47,892 nt of DNA from Lactifluus volemus (lineage: Eukaryota > Basidiomycota > Agaricomycetes > Russulales > Russulaceae). A model generated the notes under the pieces. That model did not search any database, was not told where the DNA came from, and worked only from the letters and a program-made list of their open reading frames with translations. Location: assembly GCA_022376515.1 (NCBI GenBank), contig WTXI01000274.1:1-47892 (forward strand), given 5' to 3'. The translations under genes were made by a program, and so were the position numbers. Positions 9,908-22,159 of the stretch are shown here, piece by piece (within the stretch, counting starts at the first letter, position 1; every line of letters begins with the position of its first letter).

Positions 9908-11345
9908 CTATACCTCCTGCTGTGTCTCCCCGGCCTCCGTGTGAGTTGTTACGGGTTTGCTTGCCAGCTCCTTCGACAATTCAACTCTGGCAGCATTACT
10001 GACTGAATAGCCGCTCAAAGAAGGATGATCGACGAGTCTGCGGTATATGTGGGACGCTCCGATAGCCATAATGACCACTGAATAAGTCTCACAGTGAGTG
10101 AAGCAGACATAATCTCTCGCGGTGGAAAGACTGACGTGCGAGGACTTGGAATATCTAAATTTAACTGGGATATGAGTCTCACAGACATTTTCTGGTGCAG
10201 AGAACCTACCAAGTTCAGCGGATCTGTCAGAAAGAGGACTCACTGAGTGAGATGTTGACATGCTCAAGGGATTTACACACCATTCAGGTTTAAAATCATG
10301 AAAACCTTGGGACACGCTGTCAGTCAACATCGGCTCGATCCATCACAGGGTAAACACACTGTAGGAGGGACCTCTCCGACAGTGAGGAGGGCAATCCACG
10401 CCAAGCCCTGGGGCTAGTGTCAGCTATTGTACGATCGATGGGACAATGTGAAGTGTCCACCTGGGTGCACATAGACGACAAGACGCCACCTCTCTGCCGA
10501 ACATTTTCCCAGCGCAGGAGACCGATGACCATAAGTAAGAGAAGGATGAGGTCAGAAACGAAAGTGGTGAAGATGGCAATCTTGGTGTGTTCCAGATTCA
10601 CAACCATACAAAAGTTGCCGTTCCAAATTGCGCGAGCCGTGGCTACACCTGAGAGAAAGATCACGACAGAGCCTTAAGATTAAGAGGTAAACATACTATA
10701 AATATAGGAGACAAAGGTGGCGAGCCAACAAGTTGAGGCGAGTGTGGTAGTAACCTTGTTACGTTCCCAGAGCGCGACGCTGAGACGGTGCTAGGTTCAG
10801 AAATGCCCAAGTACAATGCAAGATATGACTAAGTCTTGCTCACATGCGCAGAATGATCAGTGCTGATGAGAACGCAAATGAGAGATAAGCAAACATCTGG
10901 GTGGTGACTAACAGTTAAGATGACATTATAAAGGCTGTGCAGCATCTTACGAAGGCCGCGACGACCCAAGCCTAGATAACAACTCAGCGACCATCCGCAT
11001 ATAACAAGGCAAAAAGCTACCTGACAATCAAATTTATTATTTGTGTCGAATGCCAGAATTTCAAACACGATGGCGAAGAGAGGGCACCAACGACACCCCA
11101 AGTATAGCTGAAAAGGTGGAGTAAGTAGTCTGATCTTCATAGATTGAGGAGAACACACCGGGAAAGTCCGAATAAACTTGCGTTTTCTTGTTACGACGGA
11201 GAACTCAAAGTCAATGTTGTAGAGTAGCTCCCAGCTGGTACAGGAGCTATTTGAGTGTCACACGCGAGGGAGAGAATAGATGTACTTTACATGTATATGC
11301 CACCCAAAACATGCAGGAGCTTCATGAGAACGGCTATGTGCAAAT
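9908..11345 (-). CDS. Seven-membrane-segment family protein, copy B (multi-exon)
   Basis: Closest relative of copy A; both exons and introns align over long stretches at nucleotide level, for example around 10695-10800 versus 7975-8060. Exon 1 ends HIAVLMKLLHVLGGIYM (about 11290). The LYLGCRWCPLF exon lies near 11100-11070, the AEHTKIAIFTTFVSDLILLLLM helix near 10590-10525, and the VVIMAIGASHIYRRLVDHP exon near 10070-10020. The C-terminal tail ends ...GETQQEV at 9908. Function is unknown. Expression of the whole gene cannot be judged because several splice junctions are ambiguous. Confidence 0.55.
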
Positions 11346-13661
11346 GACATGAGTTGACTTATGTTACTTTTTGAGGCGAGAAACAAGAGCGGACATGACT
11401 CCGTGGAAACGAGCTCAGGTTTGTGCCAATCGGTCATTGTACGGAGCGAGTGATACCAAGGCTAGCCGAGTAATGAGTCTGTATGATAGAGGGAAGGGGA
11501 AGAGAGGAAACGCAAGTCACAAGGAGTTACTTGAAAGCTGGCGAGGATCCAATAGACTATATACTTTAAGCTATTCATGAAGGTGTGCCAAAGGAGCACA
11601 TGGCTATCGACTTGTCCGTGATTCCAACCTCACACTTCCGCACCCAGAACACGCCGAGAACACCGATTGAGTCAATAGAGAATGTGGCTGAATGAGTGAA
11701 AAGCTTTAACAACATCCTGGATGCAGTGCGGTAACAGCCATAGTACTCTTAGAACAGAAGACAGGGAACAGAAGGCAGAAGAAGGCAGACCAGTTAGTAG
11801 TACCCCGCGAACTGACCGCATGCCACAAAGACCGGACCGGTCCCATTTTGTCACCGGGGCCGAGTCTGAGATCTGAGCGCTAGCTTCAACCATCCACCAT
11901 CCGACAACGCGATAACGCGATACAATACATCCAATTTTGCCTTATTGATCTACGTGTCAGCGGATATTAGTTCTTCAGGCTTAAAGTTTGACGTAGCGCG
12001 TCATGTAAAAACACTTGCCAGTCTATCGGACACTCCGGCACACCTGATGTCTTGAGTCGCATGTGACTGCCAGTCTTACATGTTACATAGCGAGCATCAT
12101 CCGAGTCTAAGGTGGATTGGATCAGCCGAAGCTTCAAATCCTCTTATCTGAATACAATACCCGCTATATCGAAACCACGCCTGGGGACCTTCTTTGGTTC
12201 TTCACGTGGTCGAAGCCTTGAGGGCTTCACACTCAACTGCAATAATTTGAATATCCGAGTACTTCACCGGTTCTCGGAAGGTCCGTGCCTCAGCGACGCT
12301 GGCGACCCAGTCTTCGTACTACAGTGGCGGCGTCTCGAGACTTCTTCTCTATCTTTGAATACCGTGGATGCAGTCAAGTTCCACCGGCTCCATTCATATC
12401 ATAAACCGAAACCCAGGCTCCGGTTTCTTTCGATCCGCAGCAGGACACGATTTCCGGAGGCAATGGATCACCTTGGACTTGCTGTGAGCTTACGTGGGTC
12501 ACGTCCGCAATGACATCTTTCATGACACTGAATGCCACACCGAGCTTCGCTCCCTCTTGCATGCGTGGTGGTCTCTTCCACCTTCTATGGGGTGTCTACC
12601 AGTTCTTCATGCCCAACCAGACGGTCATCGCTGGCCTTTTTTCTACCCTAGTACCAAAAACCAAAGGAAGTTTCCTCAGACTCTCCGCAATCCATGTTGG
12701 TAGACAAAGTCTCCGGGACATTTTCAAAAATGCTGCTTTGCAAAATCCAAGTCGTCAAGGTCCGCTTCCGCTTCAGATGAAATTGAGATCTTCAACACAT
12801 GGCCAAGGACACTCATGGTATTGTCTTGTCGGTACGTCCAACTTGATGTTGGTCTTACACTGGCAATGTACTTACAATTTATTGGAGTAGTTCCGCTAGC
12901 TGCACTTGAAGAAGATGAGTGAGGTAGTCATGGCGGGGAAGTGAAAGGTAAATGGACAGGTGCTAGAATGACCAATGTAACAACGCGCGGAAACAAGAGG
13001 TGCAGCTCATGGCCTTGAAGCAGGAAATGTCCTAGTCTATGACCTTGAGACGTGCAATGCGGCTCTCATCAGCATCGTATGAGCAGCGGCAACGCACGCC
13101 CTAAGCATCTTATTAATAAAGCGCATCCATGCATTACAGGTGAGGGAACGTGCTAAGATTCACTTGACACTGGCACGAATGGCCAACTGTTGTCAAGAAT
13201 CAAAGAATCAGGTGACGTCCGCTGGCAGTCCCCCGCCAGTGCCAGTGTGACTCAGATCGTCATTAACGATGTGAGCTCCTCTACTGTAAGGGGTGGCTCG
13301 GACGATACCCATCGAAACTGATCTCAATAGCTGGGGTAATTCGAAGCATTTGGGGAGTCCCCGTGCTACGAACTGGACTTATGAGATCTTAGTGTGGCAC
13401 CCATGTCAATTGAGAAGAGGATTTAGAAAGAATGGCGCAGTTACAGTAGGCCGCGCACGCCCAGAAAGTGAGATAGACATAGGCATTACGGGCGACGAAT
13501 GTGCTAAAATCCATCCAAGTGAGCGCTAGTAAATGTACCAAATAATTTTACATAATCTTTAACGGCGGTCTATTATCGCCAGGGTATCAGGCGACGTCGC
13601 TTCACCAATATATGTTACCTTGTCGCAATGGAAACTAGTTTTATGGGAGGTTGAAGGAGGG
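11346..13661. other. Spacer between copies B and C; unrecognised degenerate coding at 12330-12870
   Basis: No gene is confidently identified. On the minus strand between about 12830 and 12350, short open pieces in changing frames have coding-like composition (for example a MSVLGHVLKISISSEAE piece and a MKDVIADVTHVSSQQVQ piece). They suggest an old broken gene, but I do not recognise the family. An AT-rich stretch around 13530-13560 lies just past the end of copy C. Confidence 0.25.
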
Positions 13662-15250
13662 CTACAAGGTATCCGAGGCGGGCACTGTGACTTCCGGGTC
13701 GTAGGTACACTCCGTGTGGTGGTATTTTCCGCTTGAACCTTCGTTCTGATGACTTGCGAACCAGAGTTTTGTCGAACTCGACCTCGACTGCTCCTTATTG
13801 CCAGTAGTTCTCTTCGTCGCTGGTCCTTGGAAGGTGAGATAATCGGCGAGTCCACGGTACATGCGTGAAGCGCCGAACGCCATGATGATCACTGAACAAT
13901 GAGGTATTAACTAATAGAAACGAATACGTAGTTATGTTAGGGTGAACAACTTACACCCTGGAGTCAGGAACATCTGCACAATGGGGATAACAGGTAAGAG
14001 TTCATGAATACCTTTATTTAGTCAACGAGCATACCAAATCCATAGGGACTGCGGAGCGGGTTCCTCGTTGAATACACGGTCTCGCAGAGGGTAACAATTT
14101 GACATACCATTCAGATTCAAGATCATGAAAACCTAGGAGCAGTCCATCAGTGGTGTACATTATACAGATTGGTTGAAAGTGCGCACCAGGGGAGGAACTT
14201 CCGCAAGTGTGATAATCAAAACCCACGTCAGGCCCTATTCTCATCAGGATCAATGTGGTCTCTGCCAAATGGCAAAGGCTGACCTGCGTATAGAGGAGCC
14301 ACCAGACACTACCCCTCTCGCGCGCTTCATGCCACCGTAATACACCGACAAGCATGAGCGCGAGCAGGAGAAGATCGGAAATGAAGGTGGTCATGAGGCT
14401 AATCTTGGTGTGCTCGGCATGTAGCATCCCACAATTGACTCCAGTCCAGTACCCGCGAGCTGTGGCTGAACCTGCAAGCACTTGTCAGAAAATTACTAGG
14501 TGGGCCAAGAAATAGATGTACTATAAAAGTAAGAGGCGGCATTGCCGAGCCAGATAACTGAGGCAATCGCAATGACGATTTTGTTATGTTCCCAGAGAGC
14601 GGAACTGAGTGTACCAGGTTAGAGGTCGGAATGACAAATTACTGGTTGGCTGGGCTCACGTGCGTAGAACAATCAAAGCTGATGAGAACAAGAACGAAAG
14701 GTATCCAACTACCTAGGTGGGTGCTTGAAACCACGATTCTATCGTCAAAGTACCAGGGAATCTTACCACAGACATGAGGATCAAAGCCTAAGAGTAGCTT
14801 AGTCCCGCTACCGGAGCTGCGCGAAGTCAAGAAGTTCCGAACCTGACAGTTAACCCCGTGCGACACATCGAGGACTAGAAACTGGATTATGATGCAGAAC
14901 ATCGGGCACCAACGACATCCCAAGTAAAGCTGCCAGTAGAAGTGTGATGTCTTTCAGTCTTCAAGTTCTCATCGAGATCCAAATACAACATACGGGGAAT
15001 GCCCGGGAAAACTTTCGCTTTCCGGTAATGACAGCATACTCGTAGTCCAAGTTCGTCACGAATTCCCAGCTAGAGTAAGGAGGGAATTAAACAGTGGGGT
15101 CGAAAAAGGGATGCGAGGAAATCAGCTCACATGTACAAGCCGCTCAAGATATGGACTACCTTGACAAGGGCGACTGTCACGGAGTTTAATCGCTAAACTC
15201 TGTAGGTCAGGGAGAACGAACCATAATCTGCGAAAATGCGGGCAGGTGTT
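13662..15250 (-). CDS. Seven-membrane-segment family protein, copy C (multi-exon)
   Basis: Same exon order as copies A and B but clearly diverged. Exon 1 ends VTVALVKVVHILSGLYM (about 15185-15132). An exon with a WE(F)V-NLDYEYAV pattern follows (about 15075-15010), then LYLGCRWCPMFCIIIQFLVLD (about 14930-14870). The AEHTKISLMTTFISDLLLLALMLVG helix lies near 14430-14345, and the last exon starts MIIMAFGASRMYRGLADYL near 13890 and ends VPASDTL at 13662. Multi-pass membrane topology is inferred from hydrophobicity. No enzymatic motif is visible. Confidence 0.55.
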
Positions 15251-17719
15251 TGCCAGCTTGACATGAATTGGACGAGTGGTCAGTGGAACAACAAGGTAAA
15301 AGGTAAGAAGTGAGTGGAGGGTGAAATGGAGGGACGAAACGGAGAAAAGGACTGGGCGCAGTGGCCACACAAGGCGATGAGTGACACCAACTTCAAGGGA
15401 TTTTCGGCGCATTCCCAGCGGATTGAATATCACACAACTAAATTAAGGGGATCTTGATTCTGTGACCGCGTAACCCTGAGTTTTCCATGCTAGAATGCAG
15501 AAGACTAATTTGAAGTTACGGTGGCCCGTGAAACTACAGGCTCCCACTTCTGATCATTGGTATCATGAGATGACAGTTGTAGTGATTGCGGCCACGATAA
15601 TCAATGATCAACGCACGCTAAATTTCTTGCTGGCTCGCTTTGCACGCCGACAACATTTTTTTTCTATTCAATACAGAACAGAGTTTAGTCGAACAAAATG
15701 CAAAATGTGACGAAACACGGAAAGGAACACGGAAAGGAACATTCTAATCAGAAATTCCCCCCTCGGCACGTCAACGTTCTAACCCACTCTGGCAATGTTA
15801 CTTGCATTCTTCAGTCTGGATTTGCCGCATTGAATTGATGACATAAATAGAAGTAGCGTACGTAATCGCCTTAGTAGTACTAGCAGTTCTCACGCTATGA
15901 CTCCGCAGCACATGCTTATCAAAACAAGTTATGTGCATTTCTCACCGCCGTGGCTTCTTGCGCGCTCGTTATAACGTACGCAGGCGCAGATGAACCGCCT
16001 AGAAGCGATAGACTTTACAGGCCAAAACCGCGAGACGCAGTTTGGGCCAGGCTTAGCTCGCCCTACAGTAGTGACTAAGACCCGCTTTTGTACGTAAAAT
16101 CTCACGCTTTTTACTGACTGTGTCCACAGATGCTGTACAGTACTGTGGAAATTTTCAGCAGCAAAACCGAATCCAACGACGAAACAGATGGCTATCCCGG
16201 GGTTGTCGTCATACTTGTCATCTGAGATGACCGGGAAGGTTGGTGCGGTTCCGATACTGTCATATCAGTGGTGTTGCCGTTGTCACGACGGCCCTGGTGC
16301 CCTTCCAAAGGCATGCGCCCGTTGAGCCGCGTGAGGTGATGTGCGATATTTGCCAATCACCCTCTCTGTGGGAGAAAGGAGTGAAGATCGGAGATAGTGG
16401 CCTTATGCCACCCCTCTGGATACGTTTCGAGTGACATGAGCATATTCGCATACATCCCCAGTCTCCACGCCTCACTGAACAGACGGTCCTTGATCGTCGT
16501 GGGTTGTAAAGATTTTCATTTTGGAAATGCTTCCCTTTTTTCCTTGATGGATTATGGTGGCTTGTGGGACTGACATTACAATGTAGGATAGTCCGTGTAC
16601 GTATCGCTGCCACTAACCAATGGCAATGGTGCTTAACAACAGAATAGAGTCATGGAGAAAATGGAGCGACCATATTGATGGTCACGAACGCAAATCAAGT
16701 ACAACAGATGCAATAGAAATGGAGACAGACACGAAGCGAACAAGTACATCTAGATTTCCGCGGACTATAACAAAAAGGGAGGGTGTGTGTGTGTGGACTG
16801 GCCCTGTATCTCTTTTGAACAAGATACTGAGGAATTCAAACGTTAAGACATGGAGATTAGAGGTCTGCGTGTGGTGATGACGCTCATCTAACCTGCATGG
16901 TCAGCCTGCCCATATTCTTGGGGCCACCCCGCGAGATGTTGCCAATCAAAGTTCAGCCCGTCACAACGCGGGCGCTCACATTGCGCTCGCATGTGCGCCC
17001 AGCTGGGTCCGCAATGCGGGACAAATAATACAATCCGAAATTGTACGACAAATCCGTCCTCAAAGGCTGGAATGCAACGCCAGGTATGCCGGCACATTCT
17101 CGGTAAATGCGTCGAGGACCAGGTGTGAATCCGGGAGGCTTGCGGTGAGTGAGATAACCAGAGCAGCGTGGTGTGTGTGAGAACGCGGATGCTGACGCAT
17201 TCATTGGGGGATGTGTGAGAAATCTCCTTGTAACTAAGGGAATACAGATTCAACAACACAAGGCCATACAAATTGACACGAAAGCCAAGGTACAAGCTAG
17301 TTGTAGCCAATGTTGACAAACCAACAGTCCAGGTTGTGAGAGGTTCAAAAGATAATGGCCCGCGGGCGTGAGCGGATAAAGGAAGGAAATGGAGGTGAGT
17401 GAAGTGAAAAAAGGAGAAAAGCATACAGCAGCAGCCAAGCAACTGGAGGGAACAGAAGGGCACAAAGTTGTCATACCCCCACCTCAATTGATTGAAGGCA
17501 TTGAACAGAGAGAGGTGACCACGTCCACCAGAAACAGTAGTCCGGCAACGCGGGTTGACCAGTAAGCCGGCAAACAACTGTCAAGCGCAGCACCCGCAAC
17601 TAGCCGTCACGGTACTGCAATGTCAGCTTCAGCTTGAGGAAGGTTTTGAAGGTTCCGACATCGATTATTGCCGCAATCTACAGAAAACTCAACGGTTGAC
17701 ATGAAATATAGGCCCGGGC
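15251..17719. other. Spacer with one unrecognised open frame (16888-17577)
   Basis: Nothing recognisable was seen from 15251 to about 16880. On the minus strand 16888-17577 is open for 229 residues. An overlapping frame (16953-17204) has a Pro-rich start and a segment RRIYRECAGIPGVAF. Hydrophobic blocks in the long frame (around 17480-17230) could be membrane segments. I cannot assign a family, and the length may be chance in GC-balanced DNA. Confidence 0.25.
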
Positions 17720-17799
17720 ATGTCCCGTTCATTTGATGTTACATCTGGGAATCCTCGAGAACCTGCCTATCAGTGTTGCTGGTCATTATGGCCTTGCCT

Positions 17800-18460
17800 G
17801 CGCTCCCCACCTCCGTTCCCCTTCCCTCTCCTGCTCACTTTTTTTTTACTTTGTTACACCGACCACTCTCTAAAATCTATATCACGCTGGCAAACTCCTG
17901 CCTACGGTTATAGTTCGTTCTCCTTGACTTCCAGGAGTCTAGCAATTAAACTCTATTTGTCAGTCGGCCTCTCCAAGACAATTCATCTCTGGGGTGGCTT
18001 TTACGTGTGAGCCACTGGCAGTTTACTCGTAGCCCGTTTCCGATCCCACGAGCTAGTTCCTACCTTGCACCCAGCTGGGAATTCATTACAAACTTGAACT
18101 ACAATTTCTCGATCATCGCGGGAAAGAGGAAGTTTTCTTGGGCATAGTATGTCCTACTTTGGACCTCGGTGAGGAGTTTGAAAAGGTAGTACCATATCAC
18201 CAGCTCTACTTGGGCCCGGATGTCGTTGGTGCCCGTTGTTCGTGATTATGATCACAAGAGGGACTAAATTACTCTTAGATTTTAATCATCAAGATACCGT
18301 GACTTTGATGATGACTCGGACATCGTTGTCTCAAGCGCGAATGTGTGAGTACGTTCGGGAATATTTGTCCTGAGAAGGCCACCCCAGTAGTTGGATACTT
18401 TTCATTGTTGCTCGCATCAGCTTTGATTGTTCTGCGCATGTGAGCTCCGCCTGGCTTGTC
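17800..18460 (+). pseudogene. Seven-membrane-segment family, copy D: truncated, opposite strand
   Basis: The plus strand carries the 5' half of a family gene. Exon 1 ends GLSKTIHLWGGFYV at 18007. An exon reads SWEFITNLNYNFSIIAGKR (about 18070-18130) before a GTATGT donor. The LYLG-GCRWCPLF exon lies at about 18203-18245 with a one-base frame break between LYLG and GCRW. A fragment FSLLLASALIVLRM (about 18398-18440) comes before GTGAGC. The AEHTKI and GASRMYR exons found in the other copies are missing. The frameshift and missing 3' half mark it as a pseudogene, inverted relative to A, B, C and E. Confidence 0.65.
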
Positions 18461-19150
18461 ACTAGGCGATGCTCGTGTGTCATTTTGAATACCTTTTTTT
18501 TTGCTCGCCGGGTGTCCGAGAATACGTTGCAGTTTTCCAATCCGTCTACGTCCTTCTACATCGGGAAAACGTCACCACGCTTGTCTACTTAATGTTTAAT
18601 TAATGCAAGATGTAATGTGCCTGTGGCCTTAACCCTTCAATCTCGGCCTGGGAGCCCTAAGTTTCAATTTCATGTCTGGGCTACTGTAGGGTGTGGTGAT
18701 ACAGCACTATATGGCAGGAAATCACCGTCGAGCCAAAAGCAATTCTCAGTTGCAAGTCAGTGTGTACCGCGCTGCTATATGGGCTGGAAGGGCTGGACAT
18801 CGTATCAACGGATATTATTGAGGTTGCCTTTGTTGATGACGCGAACGCGGAGTTCACTACGATATGCGCGAGCTTGCTGGAGTATGATGGGTATCTGAGC
18901 ATATCATTAGGACATGGACAAAATTACAACATCTGTGAATAACTTTGTATTCAATTGAATCGTCGAGAAGGTGAATCATAAAAGGAAAATAGGTGGTAGT
19001 ACTGGCCATGCCCAAACTCCAAATAGATAGGCTTAGAGGGTGGAAAGAATGTTAAACAAATCGAGGCGGATTATTAAATGCATTCCCATAACCGCCAATG
19101 GGTGAGTTCTGTCACTCTGCCGCGTTCCGAAGGTACTGCTCTGAGATATT
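18461..19150. other. Spacer between inverted copy D and copy E
   Basis: A short plus-strand frame (18760-18942, 60 codons) and a minus-strand frame (18681-18902) overlap here. Neither resembles a known family. This stretch holds the breakpoint where copy D loses its 3' half. Confidence 0.3.
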
Positions 19151-20720
19151 TCAAGGCAAGGTATCGGAGTCGAGCGCTGCATCTTCCTGGACGTATGCAC
19201 TTCCTGAGAAGAAGCGAGGAATCTCAGGGCCTGTGACGCAGCTTTTTGTTGATCTCGATCGATCCCTACTGCTGGCCATCGGTTGTGGTGTAGGCCCGGG
19301 ATTGATTGTTTGAAAGTCCGCGAGCTTGCGATGCAGGCGCGAAGCACTGAGCGACGTGATGATTACTGAGAAAATGGAATATCAATCGGAAAAAGTGTGC
19401 ACAATCTCCAAGACGCGAGCCGACTCACGCCCGGGAGTCAGGAATAGCTATGTTGGAATTGACGATCAGCGGCTTATTTTGTCAAGTCGTAGACGGACGT
19501 ACGATATTCATGGGATCTGCGAAGCCGTTTTCTTGGGTGTCAGTATGGACAAGACATCTACACCAACATACCGTTCAAATTCAAAGTGATGAAGACCTAG
19601 GGGCCATCAATCAGGCAAAGGTGCTAATCGGTTAGTGTAAACCCACCATTGGGGGTACTTCAGCCAATGTGAAAACGACAACCCATATCAAGCCCTGTTG
19701 ATACCGTTACTGAAAAAAACGGATAGAAGTGGCCATGTGGTATGATAAATGCTTACATGAGTGTAGAGGAGCCGCCAGATGCCATTGCTCTGCTTGGCCT
19801 GTTCTTTCCAGCGCAAGACACCGATGAGCATGAGGATAAGAAGGACCAAGTCCGTGACAAAGGTGGTAACGATGCTGATTTTAGTGGCCATCGTATGCCG
19901 AATCGCACAAATGCCGTCTATTCTGCCCCCGCCCAACTTGACTGTGCCTGACAACATTTTTCAGGAGATCGAATACTAGGGAGGTCAAATGGTAGACCCA
20001 CTATATGTGTAGGCGACAAGATCGGCGAGCCATGAAGCGGATGCAATTGCGATGACGACCTTGTTTTGTTGCCAGAGCGCACAGCTGAAAGCACCCGATT
20101 CAGAGGGGGGAGACACAAAGCAAGCTAAGCTTACATGCGTAGAATAATCAACGCTGATGCGAATAGGAATGAAATGGCTCCAAATCCCTACATGGCCATC
20201 TCAAAATGATACTAGTATCGATGAATCTGACTATCTTACAAAACCTAAACCGATAAAGACCTGAATGTAGCCCGGGCCAGTCAACCTTTGCCTATCCGAG
20301 TAGCCCGCATTAAGAGTTTCCGTACCGGACAGTCGAGCTCATAGGACCCATCGGTGCCTAGAAACTGCATTGTAATGACAACCAAAGGGCACCAACGACA
20401 TCCCAGGTAAAGCTAGCGGGATGACATTGGGAGTTAATTCCCATCACCGAGACCGAATGGGAACATACAGGGAATACCCGAGTACGTTTGCGCTGTCCGG
20501 TGAAGATGGAGTACTCGTAGTCCAGATTCATGACGAATTCCCAGCTATCGTGGGTTAAGGGTTGAGATTAGTGAAAAGAGTAAATTGGCTTACATGTACA
20601 GGCCACCCAAGACATGAATGAATTTGAGAAGAGCGACTGTGACACAGAGTTCAATCACTGGACAACATGAGGCTGGGGAGGACAAACTGTAGTCTGCAAA
20701 AGTGCGGACAGGATCGCGCC
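19151..20720 (-). CDS. Seven-membrane-segment family protein, copy E (multi-exon)
   Basis: Exon 1 ends CVTVALLKFIHVLGGLYM (about 20645-20592). Next is SWEFVMNLDYEYSIFTGQR (about 20548-20490), then LYLGCRWCPLVVITMQFLG (about 20415-20355). The MATKISIVTTFVTDLVLLILM helix lies near 19895-19825, and the last exon reads IITSLSASRLHRKLADF (about 19365-19315), with a polar tail to a TGA at 19151-19153. The most distinctive family blocks are all present. Open reading continues upstream to 20913, into half of the palindrome at 20883-20940, so the true start is unclear. Function is unknown. Confidence 0.55.
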
Positions 20721-20882
20721 AGCTGGCCATGAGATTTGGCGAGCGGTCAACGCAACAAAATAAGAAGTCAGCGGGAGAGGTGAATGATGGAGAGGCAGGC
20801 GTGACTATTCTAATGAACACGTATCGATACAGCCATATATAAGCAACCGCGGGGTTAGAGATTTGAGTAATACCGGGGCCCG

Positions 20883-20940
20883 CGGGAGAAAAGTCGCTTC
20901 CGGGTCTCTGCACAGAGACCCGGAAGCGACTTTTCTCCCG
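20883..20940. repeat. Perfect 28-bp-arm palindrome with 2-bp loop
   Basis: The arm at 20883-20910 (starting CGGGAGAAAAGTCGCTTCCG) is the exact reverse complement of 20913-20940, with CA between them. The hairpin would be very stable. It lies about 200 bp upstream of the first family-conserved block of copy E. A perfect arm of this length with a 2-bp loop is unusual in eukaryotic DNA and may be an inserted fold-back or a breakpoint scar. Confidence 0.85.
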
Positions 20941-22014
20941 GTGTCATCGATATCCCCAAAATGTCAATGTCCGCTAGGTCATACAGCCTAAAAAAACACC
21001 TGTCCATTCTTCCCAGTGTTAATGAGTCAACACATAATTAGTATTTTGTTGAGGAATGTGATCCAGAAGGGGGGAGAGCCTGAGTTTGTTACGACCCTCA
21101 CTGATGTGTATCTGGTATCCAATGTCATCTCTATTCCGGTGACAACGCGATTCGGTTCTTGTTCCAGGAAAGTATCTCAGTCGAGGAGGCCTCCAAACGT
21201 ATTGAACAGTGGTGTTCCCGCAACGGAATGGACACAGGTAGTAACTTGAGTCTTCGGAGGAGTCACTCCAGGCCGTCGGTACTGTATCAAGCAGGACAAA
21301 GAACAACGGGCCAACTCGAATATCGGTCCGGGCTAGTTTCGGGAAAGATGCGGAGTAGCTGTACGGCACCCATGTAAGTCTTTTTTTTGCCGATAAACAC
21401 CAAGGGTACGGATTGAGCCCTATATTGAGCGCGTGACTGCATCCTTCAGACCTTCGGATCCCCACGCAACATCACACGTCAGTGACGTCATGGAGATGGC
21501 TGTTTACCCCATTAAATCAGCGATGATGGCGATGGGATGGATAAACCGCATTCGTAGAATTCAGTCTCACCTGTTAACGACACTCCATCCATCTTGTCTG
21601 GTGCATCGAATGCGAATTGAACGAACCAAGGGCACCATCGCGATGATCTGGTGTTTTGACGCAAAGCTTGTCGGAAAGACCAGGGCAATTTTTCAGAAAG
21701 GCTAAACTGCTGTGGCTGAAAACATAGTTAGCAGACAAGTTCAACACAACAGTCGGACTTTCCGGTTGACACGTGTCCCACTAACACAGACGAGTACAGT
21801 TCACGTCTTTTTGCATACTCAAACTCAGCTTTTGCAATTCTCTCCTGAAAAAATCCATACGAACCCTGTTATCCCAATTGCAAGGGAAGGTCTAGCTTTT
21901 CTGTCGTCGGAATGCTATAGGCTCAACGTTCCCTGTACTGCATTACCTTCAAGTTGGCCAACACTCGAAGAACTCAAAGTCTACTACCTCCCAGTGAACA
22001 AGCGAGACCCTGGC
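20941..22014. other. No recognised gene
   Basis: A plus-strand frame at 21159-21377 contains a helical-looking piece, SISVEEASKRIEQWCSR, and could be part of a broken exon. No family was identified. Other open frames are short and overlap each other on both strands. Confidence 0.3.
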
Positions 22015-22048
22015 GGGTCACGCCAGAGCTTCGAATTGAGGCGAGAAA
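22015..22048. repeat. Direct repeat, left copy
   Basis: A 34-bp segment beginning GGGTCACGCC recurs at 22777-22810 in the same orientation with only a few mismatches. The two copies bracket the degenerate oxysterol-binding-protein fragment. Confidence 0.7.
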
Positions 22049-22159
22049 AAACATAGTAAAAGGCGGATATAAGTGGATGATGCAACATTTCCAGAAAACA
22101 AAAACAAAAATTGATAGATGAAGCGAGACGGGGACGGTGGTTGTTATGAGACGCAAATT

